This document shows positions 1 through 10,213 of a stretch of DNA of 64,000 nucleotides, piece by piece. The notes below the pieces were generated by a model that saw only the letters and a program-made list of their open reading frames with translations, was not told where the DNA came from and did no database searches. Location: contig RPFO01000648.1 in NCBI GenBank assembly GCA_009746045.1, forward strand, positions 1,161,521 through 1,225,520. Reading direction: 5' to 3'. The DNA comes from Mesostigma viride. Lineage: Eukaryota > Streptophyta > Mesostigmatophyceae > Mesostigmatales > Mesostigmataceae. The position numbers were made by a program, and so were the translations under genes. Numbering within the stretch: position 1 is the stretch's first letter; every line of letters begins with the position of its first letter.

Positions 1-200
1 ATGCCACCAGTGCCTATTGATACCGCCGATGGTCATCGTGATATGATTAATGCCCAACAAGCTGTTCCCGCCGGTGCCCGCTGATACCGCCGATGGTCAT
101 CGTGATATGATTAATGCCCAACAAGCTGTTCCCACCAGTGCCTATTGATACCGCCGATGGTCATCGTGATATGATTAATGCCCAACAAGCTGTTCCCACG
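1..200. repeat. 64-bp tandem repeat, about 3 copies
   Basis: The landmark TGATACCGCCGATGG recurs at about 18, 82 and 146, a period of 64 bp. The array is cut by the window edge. No coding sense is apparent. Confidence 0.9.
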
Positions 201-1099
201 GGTGCCATGGCCCGTGCGCGAGGAAGCATGGTTTGGTAGCAGGAGGGATGGCATCCAGCCACGGTACAGGGGTTCACAAACCACCACCGCCGGCCCAAAA
301 TGGCTGGGCCCGCGGTCGAAATATGTGGCTAGTACAGCAACCGGCACAGAAGTAGCTGGCACCTCTGTTGCGTCCAGGACCGCTGGGCCCGCAGCCGGCA
401 AGCCCAAGAGGTGGCCCCTTGGTTACCTGGCAGTGCGAGGGGGCATTCCTCCTGCCTCACTACAGGCCGGGTAGTACCACTTCTACTACTACAAACATCA
501 CTCCGTACTCCGGTATTCTGCCATGTGGCAATAACCCTCAAACCAAACCAACCTACGCACGTGGCATGGGCCTGATGCTTCAAGTGGCTTTGCACGTGGC
601 GTCCAGGCAAAGCCACGTGGCAGGCACAGGTACAGCACCTCCAACAGTATCCACGTGGCATAATTCTACTGGGCCCTAGGCTGCCATGGTCCTGAGCAGC
701 GGGCCAGGTGAAGCCAACCCGGCGTGACGTACGGCCCTGGTCTAACATATTCCACCTGGCAGATTTCTACTGGGCTGCAGGCAACCACAGCACCAAGGGG
801 CCAGGGGCAGCCAACGGCAATTCTTAGACCCCTAAACCCCACGGTACACCTCCGGCCCCGCAAATAAGCGCCGCCATCAGCCCCTGGGGCACCCCTCGCA
901 AGGACCGCGGTTCCTTTAAACTTTGCCTGGTCATGCCACCCCTCCTGTGGTAGCACAGCCGCACGCCGGGCCTCATCCGCTATTCCCAGCCGATCATCCA
1001 CTGCTCCTAGCCTATCATCCGCTACTCCTAGCTATTCCTAGCCTATCATCCGCTACTCCTAGCTATTCCTAGCCGATCATCCGCTACTCCTAGCCCATC
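201..1099. other. non-coding stretch with short motif repeats
   Basis: I see no convincing gene here. CACGTGGC (G-box-like core) recurs about four times between 550 and 660. A short unit built on CCTATCATCCGCTACTCC repeats between about 975 and 1100. It may be intron or 3' flank of the minus-strand coiled-coil gene that follows. Confidence 0.5.
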
Positions 1100-2150
1100 A
1101 TCCAACACGCTGCCTCTACCGATGCGCACCGAGATAACCAACAGCCATCGTGACGTGGTTCCTATCCAGCGCGCTGCCTCTACCGATGCGTACCGAGATA
1201 ACCAACAGCCATCGTGACATGGTTCCTATCCAGCACGCTGCCTCTACCGATGCGCACCGAGATAACCAACAGCCATCGTGACGTGGTTCCTATCCAGCGC
1301 GCTGCCTCTACCGATGCGCACCGAGATAACCAACAGCCATCGTGACGTGGTTCCTATCCAGCGCGCTGCCTCTACCGATGCGTACCGAGATAACCAACAG
1401 CCATCGTGACATGGTTCCTATCCAGCACGCTGCCTCTACCGATGCGCACCGAGATAACCAACAGCCATCGTGACGTGGTTCCTATCCAGCGCGCTGCCTC
1501 TACCGATGCGCACCGAGATAACCAACAGCCATCGTGACGTGGTTCCTATCCAGCGCGCTGCCTCTACCGATGCGCACCGAGATAACCAACAGCCATCGTG
1601 ACATGGCTCCTATCCAGCGCGCTGCCTCTACCGATGCGTACCGAGATAACCAACAGCCATCGTGACATGGTTCCTATCCAGCGCGCTGCCTCTACCGATG
1701 CGTACCGAGATAACCAACAGCCATCGTGACGTGGTTCCTATCCAGCGCGCTGCCTCTACCGATGCGTACCGAGATAACCAACAGCCATCGTGACATGGCT
1801 CCTATCCAGCACGCTGCCTCTACCGATGCGCACCGAGATAACCAACAGCCATCGTGACGTGGTTCCTATCCAGCGCGCTGCCTCTACCGATGCGTACCGA
1901 GATAACCAACAGCCATCGTGACGTGGTTCCTATCCAGCGCGCTGCCTCTACCGATGCGTACCGAGATAACCAACAGCCATCGTGACGTGGCTCCTATCCA
2001 GCGCGCTGCCTCTACCGATGCGCACCGAGATAACCAACAGCCATCGTGACGTGGTTCCCATCCAGCGCGCTGCCTCTACCGATGCGTACCAAGATAACCA
2101 ACAGCCATCGTGACATGGTTCCTATCCAGCGCGCTGCCTCTACCCATGCA
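1100..2150. repeat. 64-bp minisatellite, about 16 copies
   Basis: The unit contains CGCTGCCTCTACCGATGCG and AACAGCCATCGTGACGTGG and repeats with a constant 64-bp step (landmarks at 1141, 1205, 1269 and onward). Copies differ mainly by gcac/gtac and gacgtgg/gacatgg alternatives. The array abuts the donor side of the last visible exon of the minus-strand gene, so it probably lies in an intron. Confidence 0.95.
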
Positions 2151-2153
2151 TAC

Positions 2154-3405
2154 CGAGATCATGTTGTCGGTGTCGGCGGGCCACGGGATGTGGTGGTAGT
2201 AGAGCCGCACGCCGGGCTCCAGGTCGTGGAAGAGGGCATGCCAGGAGCTCTTGCCAGGGACTGACGCACCGGGTGCCAGCCGCTCCCGCGCCCGGTGCGC
2301 CGCCAGGTCCGCGGCGAGCCGGTTCTTATGCTGCGCCAGCGCCGCTGCTTGAGCGTCGGCAGCAGCCGCTGCCGCTGCCTCTTTCTTGGCACTGGTGTGA
2401 CATCAGCGCACCATCATGTTGTGATGTCGATGCATCGCCAGCAGGAAAGGTGGCGGCAGGGGGAGGGGGGGGAGGGGTAGCTACGCTTCAGAGGGATTTC
2501 CGAGATAAACAAGCACGTACTTGGGAAAAGGGCGGAGACCAAACAAGTTTCCTGTGACGGTGTTGAGAAAACAAGGGCCATCCGCGTGCCGATTTGCCTG
2601 TTGGTCCTAATTGTCCTAATTGTTGGTCCTGGCTGCTTGATTGAGGTCCAGGCCGTGTACATACACACACATAGATGCGCACACCCACAAACACGCCCTC
2701 ATAAGCACACGCGCAAACACATACCCTCACACCCACAAACATTTACAAGACACACACCCATACACATTTGCCCACAAATACACCCCGCACACACCTACAT
2801 CCCCACACCCGAAAACAACCCCAAACCCCGCACAAAAACATGCACACAGCTCCACTTTTTGGCTGCCTCCCTCATCTGGAGCCCCAGCTCCCTCCACTGC
2901 ACACACACACACACATACCCACACACACAAACATGCCAACAAGAAGATGAAAAAATGAGCTACCATACTATAAATACTTTCGTAGTACTATAAATGAACT
3001 ACTACCCTAGAAGCACACCAGTACACCAGCACCCACATTTCGTCCTCCTCCCTCATCTTGCGTCGCAGCTCCTCAAGCTCTGCCCGCTCCCTCCCCTTCT
3101 GCCTGCGCGCCGCGCTCCAGCGCTCCCACTCCCCCGCGTTCCCTTCCTGGATGCCGTCGTCCCCTTCTGGCTCCCCCCCCCCTGCAGCCGCAGAGCCAGC
3201 GTTCGCGGCGCCGGCAGGATAGGAAGCACTAGCACCACAGGCAGCACCAGGGGTGGGAGCGGTCGGTCGGGGGCCCCCACCTGCCCTGCTGGCGTCCGCA
3301 CCTGCACCAGTGGTTTGGGGGCCCGTGCTGGTGCCGGCAGCACCTCCTGTAGCACCTCCAGCAGCTCGCCCAGAAGAGTTAGAAGCATAAGCCGATGCAG
3401 AAGAA

Positions 3406-3440
<35 letters not shown>

Positions 3441-4530
3441 CTCTGCTTTTGCCCTGCGTGCCTCGGCAGCCTTCTGGCGCCGCCGAGCCAGGCGTTCCGC
3501 GTCTACCGCCCGCTTCTGCTCCCATCCGCACAAACGCACACGCACGCACACACACGTATGCATGATAAACATAGTCCATTAGCTGCTCCGTGTCTGCCGC
3601 GCGTTCCTGCTCGCACCCGCAACGGGGGCGGAGGAAGCACCAGGGGCAGGCAGCCGCTCCCAGGTGGAATCGTAGATCCACCGAGTATATACCAGCAGGT
3701 TGCAACGGTGGCAACGATGGCAGCGGACCAGGGTAAGGATGCCAAGGCTACAGGGGGCAATTGCCAAAATGGCTGTACGGGCACTAACTATAAATACCGC
3801 CGGAATGGCGGTTCATAGCCAAGGTGATAGCTACTGGATAAAGTTGGAAGCAAGCTCCTAGGCATCGGAGAAGGTAGGTCAGGTCCTGGAGGCACCAGGA
3901 GCCGGCTATGCGGAGCTGTTAGCACAAAACAAAGAAATTTGTGCTCTGGGAGGTAAGGTCATGCCATCGACTCACCCTCACACCCCGAACGGGAACAGCA
4001 AAACATCATACATATAACCGAATGCTAGAAGCATCCCCTCACGCCCCCCCCCCCCCCCCCCCCCCCGCCCCTGCTTCAAGAAACTTAGTAGAAGCGTACT
4101 AGGATATCTGCAAAGCCCAGCCAGGTACCAGAAACACAAAGCGTTACCAAAGGCCCGTTACCAAACACTACTTAATCTTGAATGCAAGCAGGCAAGCAAG
4201 TCTCCCACCCAGTACCCACCTTGGCCTGCTCATCGTTCTGCTCAGGAACCGCCGGTTGAGGTGCCGGTCCAGCACTCGCGCTCGTGGCATTGCTGGCCGA
4301 TGCTGGCGGTGGCTTGGCGTTGGTGGTAGACGCCGGCGGTGGCCGGCTGGCCGCTGCAAATGGTGGCGGGGGCTGGGGAGCCGCCTGCGGCTGGGGCGGT
4401 GCCGCTCCCGTACTCCATGGCGGTGTCCACGCTGTCGGCGGGGCCTGAGGGGCATGTCCCTGCTGCGCCCGCGCCCATGCCTGCGCCTCCGCCCATGCTT
4501 GGAAGTGCGCCTGCGCCTGCACCGATGCCT

Positions 4531-4561
<31 letters not shown>

Positions 4562-7517
4562 CGCTGCTGCCACCTCGGCTGCCTGTCGGAGCCGGTTTGC
4601 CTCCTCTGCCTTAGCCCTGGCGTCCGCCACCGCCTTCTCTGCTTCTGCCTGTTCCTTCTCGTACTGCTGCTGCCGCGCCCTTAGACTCGTCAGCGACGCG
4701 ATCCTCTTGCTCTGCTCCTCGTTGGCGGCGCGCAGCAGTGCGTCGGTTTCTTCCTTCTGGCGTCTGGCACGCTCCGCGGCCTCTTTATGCTGGCGCTCAG
4801 CCTCCGCACTCTCTTTCTTGAGGGCGTCGTGGGCCGCAGTGTTGCTGGCCAGGGAGGCCCTGAAACCTGCCATGCGCTTCTTTTGCTGCCGTTTGTTGGT
4901 CATGTGTAGCAAGAAAACCAGTTATAGCATGCACGTTACATAGACTGAACCCAGTTACAGCACGCCAAGCCCAGTTACAGCGCGTGTAAGCAAGCCAAGC
5001 CAGCCCATCGCTTTTGCCGAAGTTTGACAGTTACAGAGACTACAAAGTCGAACACATGTATAGCATGAATGTCACATAGAATAAACTCAGTTAGAGCATG
5101 CATAAGCGCATACAGCCCACCATGCACTTCCTTTGCTGTGTGCTGACAGTTACCAAGAACAGGCCCACGCACAGCATACATGGGAACATGAGAAGCCTGC
5201 CATGCATTCTTTTGCTCCAGCTTGCTGGTCATAGTGCATCGACCCATGCATGTGTGTATGCATGGAGCGGCTTTGCGTACCATACTCATATCTACTATCT
5301 CTAGTAGTTATTAATTAAGTAATTAATTAAGAACATACCTCCGTGGGGAGGATATGTAACACATATCCCTGAGAGGGGGCATATGGTTCTTAATACATTC
5401 TAGGCGACAACCTGCAGGTGGTGGGTGTAAACTGCCACATACTGAAGGTGCACAACTGAGGTGCACCTGCACCACCATGTATTCCAGCAGCTGTGCAAAG
5501 TTGCGGACATGGGGTGGAAGATGATCATGGCTAAGCAATGGCTAGGGCATGATGGCGTCTCAGCAGAGAGTGGCTCTCTGCATGGGCAAAGCATGGCTGA
5601 CTCATAACGGATGCAGTAAGTAGTAGTTATGGAGAATGCTAAATCACGGAAATGAGAGTGGCAACAAAAACAAGCCTGCTCGGATCAGGAACAACCTCAT
5701 CAATGATAAGATGTACAAGATGTAAAGTAATAGTCTGTACTAAGTGACGTGCAGCGACTTGGCGGTGCGGCCAGTACACAGGCAGGCTCAATAGAAAGTA
5801 TGCAGGTGCCGACACTGCCATGGTTGGCCCCGTGAGCGGCATGGCTAGTGGGACATGACGCCGCCCGCCCTCACCTCCCCCAGCTCCGCCTCCATCTGTG
5901 CGACTGCCTCCCTCGCCGCCTCCAGCTCCTTTTGCTTCGCGTCGCGTGCGCACTTGACATCGTTGAGCTCCTTCTGCACGGCCGCGACCGCGACCTTGCC
6001 CTGGCACACGAACGAGATAGGGGTGGAATAGCCCCCGATGAGGAAGAGGGGCCGCACAGGGGAGGACGGGCCGCAGCCGTCGGGGGGCGGTCGGTGGGTG
6101 TCCAGCAGCAGCGTAATACGCTCGCCAGGCACTAGTACAGCTTTGCCAGGCAACACCTTAGCTTTACCAAGCAACACCTTAGCTTCGCAAGGGATCGGCG
6201 ATTTAAATATGAGTAGTAGCAGTACTATTCATTGTCGTACTATCGTGTTTAGAATTCATAATACGATGAGAGCACAGGGGTGCCCTGCATGGCATGACCC
6301 ATCCTTGAGCGTGTGCTCGCCTGAACTACAGTGACCCCACCTTGCCAATGTGGCCTGAGCTACAGTGACCCGCACTTTGCCCACCTGGCCTGCATGGGGG
6401 CGACCCCACCTCGCCCACATCTCCTGCACTATGCTGGTCCCAACCTTCCAACCATGTCCTGCACTACAATGGACCCAACTTGCACGTAGCTCTGTGCTAC
6501 AATGACCTCAAGTTGCACTTAACTCCGCGCTACAATGGCCCAAACTTGCACTTAGCTCAATGCTACAGTGACCCCAACTTAGTTTTGTGCTACAGTGACC
6601 CCACCCTGTCAAGCTTGGCTGAAGCACAGGCTCAAATTCCCATGGGGCTGCCGACCATGTCCTGCGCTACCACGCAATTGTGACCATGCCGCGTCCTGCA
6701 CAAGCCTGCCACTACCGTGGCCACATCCTGCGCTAGCAAGAAACCCACCTTGTCCAGCTCGCACCGTTTGCGCTCCTCCTGCGCCTCGTACAGCCGCCGG
6801 ATGTCCTCCACATCGCCGCGTGCCTTGTCCACCTCCTCCTTGAGCAGGTTCAGCAGTGCCGCTTTTTCCACCTTCTCCTTGAGGTACCTGGGCACACAGA
6901 GACCATGTAGGTAGTGACCACTCCCATCGATTAAACAGGGAAGTAAAAGTGGCGACAAAGAGACAAGGCGACCTACTCGTTGAAGGCGTACATTATGCGC
7001 ATGCACCCCACCCACCTCGCCTGCCTCTTGTCCAGGCCCTCCTCCTCTCCCGCCATCATGCACGCGCGCGCCCCACCCACCTCGCCTGCCTCTTGCCCAA
7101 GCCCTCCTATTCCTCACCCGCCATCATGCACGCGCGCGCCCCACCCACCTCGCCTGCCTCTTGCCCAAGCCCTCCTATTCCTCACCCGCCATCATGCACG
7201 CGCGCGCCCAACCCACCTCGCCTGCCTCTTGTCCAGGTCCTCCTCCTCCTCACCCGCCATCATGCGCGCGCGCCCCACCCACCTCGCCTGCCTCTTGTCC
7301 AGGCCCTTTTTCTCCTCACCAGCCATCATGCGCGGGCGCCCCACCCACCTCGCCTGCCTCTTGTCCAGGTCCTCTTTCTCCTCACCAGCCATCATGCGCG
7401 CGCGTGCCCCACCCACCTCGCCTGCCGCTTCTCCAGGTCCTCCGTCTTCTTGGCAAAGTCGTGCCGCATGCGGTCCAGCTCGGCCGTCTTGTCCTTGATG
7501 TCATGCAATTCGGCATC
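2154..7517 (-). CDS. multi-exon coiled-coil protein with NFKBIL1-like C-terminal exon (partial)
   Basis: Six minus-strand exons join with matching phases: 7517-7417, 6887-6749, 6000-5875, 4885-4220, 3515-3037 and 2391-2154 (1749 nt, 583 codons). Acceptors end in AG; donors are GTGGGT, GTGGGT, GTGAGG, GTGGGT, GTGGGT and GTATGC. The first four exons encode charged heptad-rich coiled coil, then a Gln-Ala and proline-rich stretch. Exon 5 has a poly-Ala tract from a GGC repeat. The last visible exon ends with an aromatic segment around YYHHIPWP, resembling the segment before the J-like domain in the NFKBIL1 family; this is recalled family knowledge, not a search. Both ends are missing: no exon is seen below 2154, and the 5' exon may lie near 8.9-9.3 kb. 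The exon chain is seen in the sequence; the family name is inference. Confidence 0.7.
2640..2960. repeat. CA-rich microsatellite in intron
   Basis: Degenerate CACA/CACAAACA tracts fill most of the intron between exons 5 and 6 of the minus-strand gene. Apparent ORFs here are repeat artefacts. Confidence 0.85.
3580..3620 (-). repeat. decoy copy of exon 5 acceptor
   Basis: On the minus strand, GCGAGCAG followed by GAACGCGCGGCAGACACGG at 3606 mirrors the real acceptor at 3515 (GGGAGCAG then AAGCGGGCGGTAGACGCGG), about 91 bp away. It is a diverged local duplication of the intron-exon junction. Confidence 0.6.
4048..4070. repeat. poly-C tract
   Basis: A run of about 18-20 C inside an intron. The exact length is likely to be unreliable. 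Confidence 0.8.
4925..5240 (-). repeat. diverged tandem copies of the exon 4 acceptor region
   Basis: The junction at 4885 (minus strand, ending with CAAAAGAAGCGCATGGCAGG) has related copies near 5120 and 5210, for example GCAAAAGAATGCATGGCAGG. Flanking phrases such as AGCATGCACGTTACATAGA and AGCATGAATGTCACATAGA show a unit of roughly 100-110 bp. The copies lie in the intron upstream of exon 4. Confidence 0.6.
6300..6620. repeat. degenerate minisatellite in intron
   Basis: Phrases such as GCTACAGTGACCCCAACTT and GCTACAATGGCCCAAACTTG recur every 30-40 bp. The tract lies between exons 2 and 3 of the minus-strand coiled-coil gene. Confidence 0.75.
7005..7416 (-). repeat. about six tandem copies of an exon 3' end plus its splice donor
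   Basis: The unit of about 66 bp holds, on the minus strand, the last bases of exon 1 (GACCTGGAGAAGCGGCAGG, mostly as GACCTGGACAAGAGGCAGG) directly followed by the donor GTGGGT. The real donor is at 7416. Six further copies follow in the intron near 7010, 7077, 7146, 7213, 7281 and 7346. Several units stay in one frame with a 22-residue period. Confidence 0.85.
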
Positions 7518-8860
7518 CTGGCACGGAACGGGGGGGGGGGGGGGGGCACGGTCCGCAGAGACGGGAAGTGGGCCACAACGCCGAAGTGCATGCGGGACCA
7601 TTGTTCATTAGAGCACATGACTGCGTCCCCTTGGTACCGTGCCCGGGGCCACAATTAGTGAGCAGTAGTAGACCATTCATTCATCGTAGGGCTGCCCCAT
7701 TGGCCAGATGCCACCAACAGGCTTGGAACTCATTGAGAGGCGCGAGTTGACCATGGTCGCCGGTATGGTTTAGTAGAACATGGTAGCTGGTATGGTTTAG
7801 TAGACCATGGTAGCCGGTATGGTTTAGTAGACCATGGTAGCCGGTATGGTTTAGTAGACCATGGTAGCCGGTATGGTTTAGTAGACCATGGTAGCCGGTA
7901 TGGTTTTAGTAGACCATGGTAGCCGGTATGGTTTAGAAGACCATGGTCTAGAGTTGTCAAAGGCACCAGCAAGCAGCACAGTCATGGCAGTGGCTTAGCA
8001 TTACCAAGGGCGGGGCTGGAAATGAATGCACAGTCGGAGGCACAACATGCAGGGCGTAAGCAATAGCAGCTAAAATTTTACAAAAAATATGTTCCTTCAG
8101 AGTATTCCTACATAATTTACCAGCAGCCTCACAGGATTGATAAAACAAGTTGTCCCCGTGCATGTGCGGCCGCGCTCCTAGTCCCACATCAATGGTTGAT
8201 GTGCCTCTACCCAACATAAAAAACGCAATGAATCTAATAGTGATAATAATACAATATTATCATTATCTTCACTATTATAGTTATAATTACAATAATTCTT
8301 ATTACTATGCAAGAGGCCACCCTTGCAAAGCCTGGCGCGCAAATGAAATGGGAAAGAAAACTGGGAAGCCGTAAGGCGGGCAGGACAAAAGAGGCTGCAA
8401 CTTGGGATCGGGACATGGTAATGTTCAATATCACTGTCATGTTAAGTACCAACGTAATGGTGATTACCAATGTAATGCTAAGTACTTTCAGTTGAAAGAC
8501 ACAGGCACTCCTCTTACGTCGCTGTAATTTTTTTTTCGGGTGAGGTGATAACATCCGTTAGCTGGTCACACTGGACAACAGTTTGAACGTGGTGCCAGGA
8601 ATTGAATTGCAGATGCACAGAGTCTACTCACAAAAGTCAACGAAAGAAATGACAAAAAAGGATGAAGGGAATGACAGAGCAATAAAGGAAAACATCATGT
8701 GTAACATTTTGTAAGTGGAAACAAAAACTGTTTCATCCTAGTTCAAATTTGGTGTCTTGCATGGCTACGCTGAAGCTGGAAGGACAGAAAACAAAATCCA
8801 GCATTCCTCGGCTTATGCACAACTGTTTCCCATGCAATCATTTCGTAGCATGAAAATCAC
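7518..8860. other. spacer or intron with repeats, no certain exon
   Basis: A G tract of about 15 lies near 7530, the 27-bp minisatellite at 7745-7945, and an AT-rich TTA/ATA tract at 8220-8310. If the ORF at 8861-9280 belongs to the coiled-coil gene this stretch is intronic. I found no exon that I can defend. Confidence 0.5.
7745..7945. repeat. 27-bp minisatellite, about 7 copies
   Basis: The unit ACCATGGTAGCCGGTATGG plus TTTAGTAG repeats with a 27-bp step. It reads as a 9-residue peptide period on the minus strand, an artefact of the period being divisible by three. Confidence 0.9.
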
Positions 8861-9280
8861 TTAACACACCGGCTGGCGATAAGAGTAGCTCACTGTGCCA
8901 CGGTGACATTGACTTCTAGTATCCTGCCAACCATCAGCGGTACCCGTCCAATCCACTAGAAAAAACGCGGTAGACATTGTGCGATCTGATATTAAGCGTA
9001 CCACATCTGCATGTTTCTTCTCGTTTTCTTCTTTGACGACGGTCAGCACGGTAGTGTTATGCTTTTCTCGAGCAGAGGAGAAGTTTGCCCCAAGGTCTTT
9101 TAATGGACGTCTCGCCAGGGGAGCACTGGCAATTACTCTTGATTGGGACAGAAAACCTGGAGTCCGGGGCTTGAATGGCGAAGATCTTGCCTCCTCATCA
9201 CCATCCCGCAGATTTTTCTCTGCTTTAAGGCTTCTCGGATCGGTTACGTTAAATATTGGAGTCGGCAGGGTGGACGACAT
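8861..9280 (-). CDS. hypothetical protein or first exon of the coiled-coil gene
   Basis: This is an open frame of 139 codons from an ATG at 9280. The product starts MSSTLPTPIFNVTDPRSLKA and has a basic, Pro/Ser-rich N-terminal half followed by a short charged helix (KEENEKKHADVV). I recognise no domain. A GTACCG donor-like site lies inside the frame near 8945, so it may be exon 1 of the downstream gene on the same strand rather than a complete gene. It is divergent from the dehydrogenase gene at 10214. Evidence for coding is the length, composition and position only. Confidence 0.35.
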   Translation of the reverse strand: MSSTLPTPIFNVTDPRSLKAEKNLRDGDEEARSSPFKPRTPGFLSQSRVIASAPLARRPLKDLGANFSSAREKHNTTVLTVVKEENEKKHADVVRLISDRTMSTAFFLVDWTGTADGWQDTRSQCHRGTVSYSYRQPVC

Positions 9281-10213
9281 GTTTCCAGAGAATTGATGCA
9301 TGCAGGCGTGTGATATTCTGGCAGGCTTCGTCAACGATTAGGATTACTATTCTGACTTCTTGCCTCTCGGTATGGCAAGCAAACTATTTCTTTAAATATG
9401 ATGGTTGAACTTTCCAGTGGCATGAATCCGGATTTGTTGAAATGGGGTGGTTTTCCCCTGTGGCTAATAATGCGTGCAGGAATTAAGTTGCCAGCTGCTT
9501 CTCCCAACGATTAACGGATCCCTAAATAAAGCCACGACGTAACTGTTGCCTGCAATCATACATTTCGAGAGATGAGAAAAGATGCGAAGGCCTAACGCCA
9601 CATGGCTTGCACCCCCTGATCGCTCAATATATGTGCTGTAGCCATTGAAATGTGGCGCTGCTTTCCAGCATATATTTGTCCCCGCGCGATCATCGTTTTT
9701 GAACCCACGCGATTTTCGCGCCAGGAATGGTGGAATTATGGTTAGTGGCTTAGTGCCGAGCCGAATGGTGATGGCGCGGCGCGGCTTATGGTGAAAGTAC
9801 CTACTGACGTACTTTCGCCTATGTTGTTGTTGCCCACGCCGCACATGGGCAGCAGAGATCTGCTACAGTACAGTAGCCCTATTATTGGCTATACTCAAGC
9901 GAAATTTCTATATTCCTTAGTATCGGTCAATAAGTGTCAAGCGGTGACAACGGACAACGTATTCGCCGACTGCTTTGGAGTGACGGGACTCAGCCACTCA
10001 GGATTCAGGGGACTCTTTCAAGCAGCCAGTATAACACAACAACAGGATACATACAAGACCGGCGCACTTACGCTGCGGCCTGCGTACAATAAAAGCACGA
10101 GCGTGATTACATTCGTATCTGTGCAGTGAAGACTTCGTTTGAACGTTCAGTTGCATTAACAAAGTAGAGTTCTGGGCCGTCGGCTTGCACCGCGATTAGG
10201 CAATTGACGGAGA
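9281..10213. other. divergent intergenic/promoter region
   Basis: It lies between a minus-strand ORF and the plus-strand dehydrogenase. Overlapping frames on both strands (126 and 113 codons) have no recognisable features and contradict each other. I see no repeat or element. Confidence 0.4.

Noticed and set aside
666-1001. Further downstream exon of the coiled-coil gene
   Set aside because: A short similarity (CCCGGCGTGCGGCT) to the last visible exon exists, but no frame or splice sites support it, and no HPDK-like J-domain motif is present.
9464-10129. Overlapping ORFs upstream of the dehydrogenase
   Set aside because: Opposite-strand frames of similar length without any domain, and no promoter or splice support.
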